DNA of 48,279 nt from Myxococcales bacterium (GTDB lineage Bacteria; Myxococcota; Myxococcia; Myxococcales; Myxococcaceae), in NCBI GenBank assembly GCA_020846875.1, contig JADLDB010000037.1, positions 1 to 48,279 of the forward strand. Reading direction: 5' to 3'. How positions within the stretch are numbered: the stretch's first letter is position 1; each line of letters opens with the position of its first letter. This document shows, one piece after another, positions 1 to 9,500 of this stretch. Below the pieces are notes generated by a model. The model searched no databases and had not been told where the DNA came from. It saw only the letters and a program-made list of their open reading frames with translations. A program made the translations under genes and the position numbers.

Positions 1-1641
1 GGGCTCGACCTTCACCGGCCCGGCGGGGGCAGGCAGAGGCGGGCTGACGATCACCACGGGGTTGGGATCCGCCCCCTGGCGGTTCTTCAAGACGAGAAAG
101 GTGGCGGCGGAGCCCAGGACGATCGCCCCCACCAACACGGCGATCAACGGGCCTCTTGAGCCCCCGGCAGGAGCCGGCCGAGGCGGTGCGCCCGAGTGGA
201 GCGGCTGGTGGCCGTAGCCCGGCGACGGCTGCGGCTGGGGCCAGGACGGCTGCGGAGGAGGTGGCTGCGATCCCCAGCCCGGCGCCGGCTGCCCCGACCA
301 CGCCTGCCCCGGCGGCGCCACCTGCCAGCCCTGGGTCTGCGGGCCCCACTGGGAGGGGGGCTGGGGCTGGGGCGCCTGTGGCTGCGAGGGCCAGGGGTAG
401 GGCCCCGAGGGACTGGAGGCGTAGGGTGCCGGTTGGGGCGGCGGAGGGTGCCCCGGCGGCTGGGCCAGGTTGGGCGCGAAGAACGGCTCACCCGGCAGCG
501 TAGGCGAGGGGAGCGGCGGCACGGCCACCACGCCCGTCGGTATCGGCGCCCGGGCCGGCCTGGGTGTCAGCATCAGGATCTCCTCCGACGGCGGAGGCGT
601 GGCCAACACCGAGGTGGAGAGCTCGACGTCTGCCGCCTTCACGGTGGCCGCGGTGGGCGGAACTCCCAGGGGTGGGCCCATCGGTCCGGTCGGGGTGGGC
701 ACCGGCTGCGGAGGCGGCGGGGCCAGCTTCTGCACCACCTGCGCCAGTTGGTACTGCGACACCGGCGCGCCCGCGGTGACGATGAAGCGCTCGAGCTCGG
801 CCTGCAGCTCGCGGCAGTCCTGGTACCGCTGCTCCCGATCCTTGGCCAGCGCCTTGTCGATGACGGCCTGCAGGCCGTCGGGCATGTCCGGCCGCACCAC
901 ACAGGCGCGGATCGGCTCCTCGTACATGATGCCGCGGACGATCGCCGCCTCGTTGGAGGTGTCGAACGGCTTTCTGCCCGTCACCAGCTCGTGCAACACC
1001 ACGCCCAGGGCGAACACGTCGGCCCGCTTGTCCAGCGCGAGCGCGGTGAGCTGTTCCGGCGGCATGTACGCGAACTTCCCCTTCACCGTGCCCGTCTTGG
1101 TGAGGTGCGTCTGGTTGGCGGCCTTGGCGATCCCGAAGTCCACCACCTTCACCGAGCCGTTGCGCGCGATGAGGATGTTGTCGGGGCTCACGTCCCGGTG
1201 GACCAGGTTCATCGGCTGGCCGGTGGAGGGATCGACGAAGTCGTGCGCGAAGCCCAGGCCCTCGCACGCCAGGCTGACGATCTTCGCTGCCACCGCGAAG
1301 CCCAGCGGCTGGTTGGCCTCGAAGGCCTTGCGGAACAGGGCGCGCAGGTTCACCCCGTCGATGAACTCCATCACCAGGTAGAAGGTGGCCTCCGCCTGCC
1401 CGAAGTCGAACACCTGCACGATGTTCGGGTGGTTCAACTGGGCCGCCAGCCGCGCCTCCGAGAGGAACATGCTGATGAAGTTCTCCTCGTCGGCCAGGTG
1501 GGGAAGGATGCGCTTGACCACCACCTGCTTCTCGAAGCCCATCGGTCCGGCGGCGCGCGCCAGGTACACCTCGGCCATACCGCCCGCTGCGAGCTTGCGG
1601 ATCAGCTGGTACTTCCCGAGGACGGGCTGCGGGGACGTCAC
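1..1641 (-). CDS. Transmembrane Ser/Thr protein kinase (partial, C-terminus beyond window)
   Basis: Hanks-type kinase read on the minus strand from a GTG at 1641; no in-frame start lies close upstream. The first ~280 residues form the kinase domain: glycine loop [11 protein letters not shown] near residue 20, catalytic lysine in VVVKRI, catalytic loop HRDVSPDN near residue 147 and DFGIAK near residue 168. The K-to-S change after HRD is common in myxobacterial kinases. A long Pro/Gln-rich linker follows (about residues 300-485), then a transmembrane helix near 497-518 and the start of an extracytoplasmic part. The frame is open to base 1, so the sensor or output region is missing. It lies 59 bases after the OmpA-type gene on the same strand and may share its transcript. 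Substrate unknown; kinase identity is very secure. Confidence 0.93.
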   Translation of the reverse strand, partial: MTSPQPVLGKYQLIRKLAAGGMAEVYLARAAGPMGFEKQVVVKRILPHLADEENFISMFLSEARLAAQLNHPNIVQVFDFGQAEATFYLVMEFIDGVNLRALFRKAFEANQPLGFAVAAKIVSLACEGLGFAHDFVDPSTGQPMNLVHRDVSPDNILIARNGSVKVVDFGIAKAANQTHLTKTGTVKGKFAYMPPEQLTALALDKRADVFALGVVLHELVTGRKPFDTSNEAAIVRGIMYEEPIRACVVRPDMPDGLQAVIDKALAKDREQRYQDCRELQAELERFIVTAGAPVSQYQLAQVVQKLAPPPPQPVPTPTGPMGPPLGVPPTAATVKAADVELSTSVLATPPPSEEILMLTPRPARAPIPTGVVAVPPLPSPTLPGEPFFAPNLAQPPGHPPPPQPAPYASSPSGPYPWPSQPQAPQPQPPSQWGPQTQGWQVAPPGQAWSGQPAPGWGSQPPPPQPSWPQPQPSPGYGHQPLHSGAPPRPAPAGGSRGPLIAVLVGAIVLGSAATFLVLKNRQGADPNPVVIVSPPLPAPAGPVKVEP

Positions 1642-1700
1642 GGTGTGCCAGTGTAGCGCAGGCTCCCGCGGGAAGGTTCCCCTCGGGCCCGATGTGCGTG

Positions 1701-3572
1701 TCACTCCTGCTCTTCGATCATGAACTCCACCCGCCGGTTTTTCGCCCGGCCGGCCGGCTTCTTGTTGCTCTCCAGGGGCTTGGTCTCGCCGAAGCCGACG
1801 GCCTTCATGCGGCTGGCTTCCACGCCGCGCTCGAGCAGCGCCCGCACCACGGATCCGGCGCGCCGCTCAGACAGCTCGAGGTTGTACGCGTCGTCGCCTT
1901 GATCGTCAGTGTGCCCCTCGATGCGGATCATCTTCAGCTTCTGGTTGGCGAGGATGGTGGAGGCGATCTCGTCGAGCAGCGGCCCCGAGTCGGGGAGGAT
2001 CACGTCCTTCCCGGTGGCGAAGTGGAGCTGCTTCTTGATCTCGATCTTCTCCTTCTTGAGCACCACCAGCGTCTGCTTGGGCACCGCCTTCAAGACGAAG
2101 TCCACCACCACGGTGTCGCCCGGCTGGCCGGTGATCCGCCGGCCCTGGGTGAGGAAGCCCGCCGCCGCAGCCTCCACCGTCAGCTCGCCCGCCGGCACGG
2201 TGAAGGAGAACTCTCCGTTCCCGTGGGTCTTCTGCGAGAGTGACGCCGACGGCGCGGCCACCGTGGCCACCACCGCCTTGTCCGCCTCGGACAGCACCGC
2301 GCCCCTCACCGTCATCGGCTTCGGCGGCTCCGGGGGCAGCGGGGTGAGCGCGGCGGACAGCACCAGCGGCTTGCCGGCCTCCACCACGCCGGCGGCCTCC
2401 CGCGGCTCGTAGCCCTGCTTGGTGGCGACCACCTTGAACGGGCCCAGCGCCACCTCCGGCACCTGGAAGCGCCCGTCGGCGTCGGCGAGGATCCGGTTGC
2501 GGCCCGGGATCTGGATCACCGCGTCCGGCACCGGCTTGCGCGTCGCCGAGTCCACCACCACGCCGGCCACCGTCGCCGTCTTCGGCGCCTCGGCCACCAG
2601 CTTCTCCTTCTCCACCACCACCTTCTCCACCGGCCCCGCGCGCGGGTCGACGTCCAACTGCCAGCCGAAGGCGAACTGCACCATCCACGGTGGGACGACG
2701 GCGACGTTCTCGCTCGACGGCCTGGTGAGGCCGATCTCCACCAGGCCGTCCACGTACAGGCCCAGCCACGGCATCACCCGGACGCCCGGCACCAGGCGCA
2801 TCGGCGGCGCGCCCCCGCCCAGCGGCACGTCCACCGCGTACTCGAGGAAGGGCCGAATGCCCACGCGCGCCACGTGCAGGCGGCCCTCCAGCGCCGCGCC
2901 CGCCCTCACCTGGTTGAAGGTGGTGATCTGCAGCGTGTACTCGCGGCTGCGATCGCCGGTGCCGTCGTCGAAGGCCGCCGAGTTGTCCAGGTAGAAGGAC
3001 GCGTTGGCGTGGAACACCAGCGGCGCGCCGTGGCGCGAGAAGTCGTAGGACAACAGCGCGCCGAAGCCGGGGCTCACCCCGCTCAGCGACGTCCAGATGG
3101 GCGGCGGCAGCCGCAGGTACAGCTCCCCCGCCAGCGCCAGGGCGCCGTCTGCCAGCAGGTACGTCCCCTTGGCGCGCAGGCCGAAGTCGTTCTGCAGGAA
3201 GTAGTGGCCCTGCGGTGAGGCGGACTGCTCCAGGTTGCCGTTGTGCAGCCGCGCGGCGATCTCCAGCCAGGGCAGGGGGCTGAAGGTGACGGCGAAGTCC
3301 ACCATCCGGTACTCGTCGGTGCCCGCCTCCTGGGTCAACTGCGGGGTGCGGAAGAAGCCGCCCCGCAGAGTGAAGGCGAGGTGCCTGGGCGCGAGGAAGG
3401 CGGATCGCACCAGGTCGAGGCCGGCGCCGCCCTGCCGGCTCTGCCCAAACTCGCCGGTGGGGGCGGCGGCCGACGGAGGCGCCAGGGCCGCCGGATCCTT
3501 CGGCTCCGCGCTCGCCCCCGAGGTCGCGACGGCGAGCGCCAGCAGTGTCAGCCGCGTCATGCGCGTCCTCAC
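1701..3572 (-). CDS. Outer-membrane barrel protein with two carboxypeptidase-regulatory-like domains and C-terminal OmpA domain
   Basis: About 620 residues. The GTG at 3572 overlaps the stop of the giant lipoprotein gene as GTGA; an ATG four codons later (3560) gives a cleaner signal peptide ([18 protein letters not shown]). Residues ~30-320 are rich in alternating aromatic/polar strands, consistent with a beta-barrel. Two Ig-like CarboxypepD_reg modules follow (about 330-410 and 420-495). The last ~115 residues are an OmpA/MotB peptidoglycan-binding domain with [16 protein letters not shown] and [18 protein letters not shown] and a late NRRVEF. The family role is to tie the outer membrane to peptidoglycan. 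Coupling to the upstream gene suggests it anchors or secretes that giant protein (inference). The architecture recalls the TraB partner of outer-membrane exchange, but I see no evidence of that function. Confidence 0.9.
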   Translation of the reverse strand: MRTRMTRLTLLALAVATSGASAEPKDPAALAPPSAAAPTGEFGQSRQGGAGLDLVRSAFLAPRHLAFTLRGGFFRTPQLTQEAGTDEYRMVDFAVTFSPLPWLEIAARLHNGNLEQSASPQGHYFLQNDFGLRAKGTYLLADGALALAGELYLRLPPPIWTSLSGVSPGFGALLSYDFSRHGAPLVFHANASFYLDNSAAFDDGTGDRSREYTLQITTFNQVRAGAALEGRLHVARVGIRPFLEYAVDVPLGGGAPPMRLVPGVRVMPWLGLYVDGLVEIGLTRPSSENVAVVPPWMVQFAFGWQLDVDPRAGPVEKVVVEKEKLVAEAPKTATVAGVVVDSATRKPVPDAVIQIPGRNRILADADGRFQVPEVALGPFKVVATKQGYEPREAAGVVEAGKPLVLSAALTPLPPEPPKPMTVRGAVLSEADKAVVATVAAPSASLSQKTHGNGEFSFTVPAGELTVEAAAAGFLTQGRRITGQPGDTVVVDFVLKAVPKQTLVVLKKEKIEIKKQLHFATGKDVILPDSGPLLDEIASTILANQKLKMIRIEGHTDDQGDDAYNLELSERRAGSVVRALLERGVEASRMKAVGFGETKPLESNKKPAGRAKNRRVEFMIEEQE

Positions 3573-6500
3573 GGGGCCTGCAGGTAGATGTACGGCTGGC
3601 CGCAGTTGCCGATGAAGAGATCCGGCTTGGTGTCGGCGTTGGCCTGGAAGAGCATGATCTTCTCGGTGTACGCCGTGTCGTAGGGCAACGAGGACGTGGT
3701 GCGATCGCTGAAGAAGGCGGTGCCGGTGTTGATGAACAGGCGATCGCGCTGGTTGATCTGGTTCTGGTAGTTGCCGCCAGCCACCACCACGTCGAGATCG
3801 CCGTCGGCGTCCAGATCGGCCATGTCGCAGGAAGGCGAGCTGGTGGGCGAGGTGTTGCCGCTACAGGTGGCCTGGTACGGGTAGGGCTGCACCTCGCCCG
3901 GCCAGTTGGTGGCGGTGGTGTCGGCCAGCACGCCGGTGGCGTTGCCCAGCACCACCCGGTCGACGCCCGCCCCGCCCGTGCCCGCGTTGCACACGAAGAG
4001 ATCGGTGAAGGTGTCGTTGTTCATGTCGCCGGCGATCACCCCGCGGCCTTCGGCGCTGACGTTGGGCACGTTGGACGCGGTGACGTCGACGAAGAAGCCC
4101 GGCGCCACGCCGCCGCGGTTGAAGAGCATGCGGTTCCGGCCGTTGCCCACCACGTAGAGATCCACGTACGTGTCGCCGTTGAAGTCGCCGCTCGCCACTC
4201 GCCACGCGCTGAAGCCGTCACAGCCGCCCAGCACGTCGGGGAACTGCCCGTACGGAAGCTGACCCGAGACGTTGAAGAAGAAGCCGTTGCCGGTGTTGAG
4301 CAGCAGGTAGTGCCGGGCGTTGCTGCATGAGTACTCGTCGGTGCCGAAGTAGATGTCCAGGTACCCGTCCTTGTTGATGTCCACCAGGGCGATGGAGGTC
4401 GCGAACACCTGGATGGAGGGGATCCGCGGGTAGGTGCCGTCGGTGAAGATCCCCGAGCCGTTGTTGACGAAGTAGCGGATCGCGTTGTCGCGGGAGCCGC
4501 CTCCGGTGGCGCCCACGCCCGACGTGCCCACCACCAGGTCGAGGTCACCGTCGCCGTCCATGTCCCCCGTCTGCGCCGTGGTGCCGTTGAAGGGGAAGGC
4601 GGGGAACTTGAGCGCCGTCTCGTCGGTGAAGCCGCCCGCGCCGTCGTTGGTCCACAGGTGGGCGATGTTGGTGCGGCAGCTCGCCGGCTCCTGGTTGGTG
4701 ATCGCCTCGTAGATGGTGTACCGGCAGCCGGACACGCTAAAGACGTCTTCGTCCCCGTCGCGGTCGAAGTCGCCGTGCACCGCGTCCTGCACGCAGTAGC
4801 TCTGCTCGGGGATGGTGCGCATCGTGGAGTACTGCAGCACGCCGTTGGGACGCCCGAAGAGCAGGCGCGGCTGGCTGCCGTTGCCAGGCACCAGCACGTC
4901 GGGTCGGCCGTCGGAGTTCACGTCCCCCACCGCCCAGGTGCGCTCGGAGTCGAGCCGCGAAGGGATGCGGCTGGCTGTGCCCAGCGTGAAGAAGCCCGTC
5001 CCGTCATTCATGTACGCCTGCATCCGCGGATCGAGATCCAGGTGGTTCATCAGGAGATCGAGATCTCCGTCGAGGTCGAGATCGGTCGGCTTCACTCCAC
5101 CCACGGAGCCCACGACGGTGGAGTGGGCGACCCGCAGGGACGGAGGGGGATTGGGCAGCCGGTACACGTTCAAGCTGGCCGCCTCGTCCACGAAGCGCCC
5201 GGTGCCGTCGTTCTTCAGGTACTGGTACGTCTGCCCGTCGCGCACCACCACGATGTCCTTGATCCCGCTGCCGGGGCGCAATTCGGCCGTCGCGCAGCCC
5301 ACGCCCGCGCCGCCCACCACGGGGATGAGCGTGTTGGACAGGGTGAAGGTCCCCGCCGGGCCCTGCAGGAAGTAGTTGGCCTGCTGGTTCGACGCGTTCA
5401 CCACGAAGACGTCGTCGTCGCCGTCGCGATCCCAGTCGGCGATGCACACCGCGCGGGAGTCGTCGTTGACATTGGGCAGGCCGGTGCGCTGGGCGGTGAA
5501 GCTGCCGTTGCCGTTGTTCTTGTACCAGTAGTCGGCGCCGGCGATCGCCACGTACACGTCCGGTAGGCCGTCGGTGTTCAAGTCGCCCACCTCCGCGTCG
5601 CGGATCTGCACCCCGCAGCACGGCTGGCCGGGCAGGTTGCCTACGTCGGTGCGGGTGAACACGCCCAGCGGGTTGTTCCGGTAGAAGCTGGCCGGCGTGT
5701 ACCAGGTGCTGTCTCCCAGGGTGAAGACGTCCTTGGTGCCGTTGGCGTCGAAGTCGGCGATCACCACGTCCACCGTCGTCCGCCGCGCGTCTCCGGGGAA
5801 GCCGGGCAGGTTGGTGAAGGAGCCGGTGCCGTCGTTGACCCAGAGTTGATCGTTCCCGTCGCTGTCGCAGTTCACCTCCCAGCGCGAGAGGTACGCGTCG
5901 AGATCGCCGTCCCCGTCGTAGTCGAACAGATCCGCGCGATCGAAGCCGCGCTCGTTGGTGAGCGGCAGGCGCGCCGGCGGCGGCAGGAAAGCGACGCCCG
6001 CGTTGTAGTTGAAGGAGTTGGCCAGGGTGCTGTTCGCCCCGTCCGAGTTGGTGGCCGTCACCGACACCGTCCCCGCGGCGTGCGGAGGCGAGGTCACCAG
6101 CAGCGCGGACGGCCCCAGGTAGGTGACGTTGGTCGCCGCCACCCCGCCGAAGGTGACGGTGACCCCCACCTTGAAGCCCTGGCCCGAGACGAACACCGGC
6201 GTGCCGCCCGACGGCGGCCCCTCGTTGGGCGTGAGCGAGACGATCGCGATGCCGGGGAGATCGGCCGGCTGGAAGTAGGTGAAGCCGTTGGGCAGGGTGG
6301 CGAACTGCGTGTCGGGGTTGGTCACCGTCACGTTCACCGGGCCCACCGCCGCGCCCCCCGGCACCGTGGCGACGATCGCCGATGGGCTGATCACCGCGAC
6401 CGCGTTGGAGTTGGCCGCCCCGAAGCGCACCGAGGCGCCCGCCTGGAAGTTCCCCCCCTGGATCGTCACCTGCGTGCCGCCGGTGATCGGCCCGAAGGAC

Positions 6501-9500
6501 GGCGAGACGGCCGAGACGACCGGCGGAGGAATGGGGGCCAGGTAGGTGAAGCTGTTGTTCAACTGCCCGGACTGGCCGTCGGTGTTGATGACGCGCACCA
6601 CCACCGGCCCCGCCGTGCCCGGAGGCGTGTTGCAGATGATGGTGGTGCCGCCGGCCTGCACCTGAATGCTGAGGCAGTCGTTGGCGCCCACTTTCACCGT
6701 GGCGCCCGGCCGGAAGAAGGTGCCGGTCACGGTGATCAACGTGCCGCCCGCGGTGGAGCCGCTGGCCGGGGTGACCTGCGCCACGGTGGGCGCCGCCACG
6801 TAGGTGAAGGCGTTGTTGACGGTGACGTTCTGCCCGTCCGGGTTCTGCACCGTCACCGCCACCGGGCCGTCGCTCCCCGACGGCGTCACCGCGTCGATCT
6901 CCGTGGAAGACAGCACCGTCACGTTGGGCGAGGACGTAGGCCCGAAGCCGACGCTGGCGCCCACCTGGAAGCCGGTGCCGGCGATCCGCACCACCGTGCC
7001 GCCCACGCCTGGTCCGCTGGCCGGCGTCACCGAAGACACCGCCGGCGGCGGCACCACGTAGGTGACGGCCCCGTTGAGCGTCACCGACGCGCCGTCGGGG
7101 TTGGTCACCGTCACGTCCGCCGGGCCGATGGGGCCGGCCGGGCCCGCGCCGTCGATGCGGCCGGGGTTGATTTGCGTTGCCCCGGTGACCGGCGCGAGGC
7201 CCACGTAGGCGCGCGCCTGGCTGGCGAAGTTGGCGCCGTTGATCTGCATCGCCGTGCCGCCCAGGGTGCTGAGCTGCGCGGGCGTCACCGACGAGATCGA
7301 AGGCAGGGCGGTGATCAGCGAGGGGTCGACGTAGGTGAAGGCGTTGTCCAGCCGGTGCGAGGCGCCGTCCACGTTGATCGCGGTGAGGCTCACCGTGGTG
7401 CCCGCGGTGCCCGGAGGTGACACCACCACCGCCGTGTCGTCCGCTGCGGTGGCCGCGCGCGGCGCCGGGCTGTCACCGAAGAGGAAGCCCAAGCCTGGCA
7501 GGAAGTACCCGCCGGTGACGGTGGCCATGGTGCCGCCGGGCGCCGGGCCCTGGTTGGGGCGGATCTGCTCCACCGTGGGGACGGTCAACGCCTCGCCCAA
7601 ATCCAGCGCGTCGCCCGAGTTGGCCGCTGCGTCGGTGCCCACCTTCGCCACCGCGATGAGCGGCATGCCGTTGGTCGACCGCACCTCCACCCAGCCGCTC
7701 GACGCGCCCGCGCCCAGCGAGGAGAGCAGCAGGGACGCCGAGAAGTGCCCCTTCGAGGGGATCGTCACCTTGAGCGGCACGCCGCGCACGCTGCCCGCGT
7801 CGATCCGCAAGGTCATCTCGACGTTGGCCGCGGCGACCCCCACGTTCACCACCTGCAGCGCGGTGCGCGGATCCGCCACCGGCAGCAGCAGCCGCACGCC
7901 GCCTCCTGGCCGCGCGTTGTACAGCCGCACGTCGCTGGACAGCGTGTTGAGCGTCTGCGTGAAGGCCAACAGCCGGCGGTTGGCCGTGACCTGCACGTTG
8001 GACAGGGTCTGCGTGGGCGTGGTCCGCATCAGGATGGTCCGGGCCAGATCCGGCACCTGGACGAAGCCGTTCGCCGGCACCGACACGGTGCGGGTGCCCA
8101 GGCTCTGGCCGGCCGAGGTGCGCAGATCCAACGTGGCGTCGGCGGCCCCGGTGGCGTCGGTGTTCACCAGGTAGAAGGCGCTCGTCTCGGTGGACAGATC
8201 CGGCACCCACGCCAGCGTCTGCGAGGCCGCCGCGTCTCCGTAGGGGCGCGCCGCCATCGCGCCGCCCAGCCGTGCGTTGGAGTAGGTGCGGCCCACGGCG
8301 AGCAACTGGGCGCTGCTGCCGGCGATTTCCAGCGAGGCCACCGCGCCCGTCACCGTCATCGCGCCCAGCACGTCGTCGCTGGTGTACAGGCCGCCTGCGG
8401 GGATTGGCACCGCCTGCAGCCGGCCCTGCTGCATGCCCGTCGCGTCGCGCGCGGTGATGTCCACCGTCGCCGCCGCGGTGCCGACGTTCTGCACCGCCAG
8501 CCAGGTCTTGTAGGCGCCCACGCTGGACGCGTACGGCAACAGCAACCGGCTGGAGGCGCGCGCGGCGGTGGACGAGTGGAGGATGGACGTGTCATCGCTG
8601 ACCAGGTCCACGAGCGTCACCGAGGCCGTCACCGGTCCGTCCGCGGTCACCGCGACCGACGCGGTCCTCCCCGTGGCCGCCGAGGCCGCCTCGATGAACT
8701 GCAGCACGTTGGGCACCACCGCCCGGCCGAAGGCGGGGATCGCCGCGGTCAGCGCGCGCGAGCCCAGCTGGGTGCCCGCGGCGTCGAAGCTGGCCAGCGT
8801 CACCGTCACCGGCGCGGCCGAGAGGTTCACGATGGTGGCGTCGCTGGAGTACTGCGCGTCGTCCCGCGCCACCGGCAGGTACGCGGTGGGGAAGGTGGTC
8901 GCCCGCTGCGCCACCACGTCGATCAGATCGTACCGGAAGCCCTTCACCAGCCGCGCCGTCTGCATGTCGGGGTTGAGGATCTCCACGTCGAAGGCCCCGG
9001 GCGCGGTGCCGGCGGGGGTGAGGGCGTAGAGCAGGGTGTCGTTCACCACCCGGACGCTGGTGGCCTGCACCCCGCCGATGGTGACGGTGGCGTTGGCCTG
9101 GAAGCCGGTGCCGGTGACCACGATGGTGGTGCCGCCGCTGACGGGGCCGGCGCCGGGCCGCGCGAGGGCCAGCGAGGGCGGCGGGTTGTAGGCGAAGCCG
9201 CCGTCGAGCGTGCCAGACTGCCCGTCCGCGTTCACCACCCGCACGTCCACCGCCCCCAGCGGATGGGCCGGGGTGGTGCCGGTGATCACCGTGGCCGACG
9301 CCACCATCACGTTGGTCGCCTCGGCCTGGTCGAAGTACACACGCGCGCCGGCCGCGAAGGCGTTGCCGGCCAGGGTGAAGTTGGTGCCGCCGGTGGTGGG
9401 GCCCTGCGCGGGGAAGATCGTCGTCAGCTCAGGCCTCGCGGTGTACGCGAAGCCGTTCTGCAGCACCGCCGACTGCCCGTCGGGGTTGGTGATCGCCACG

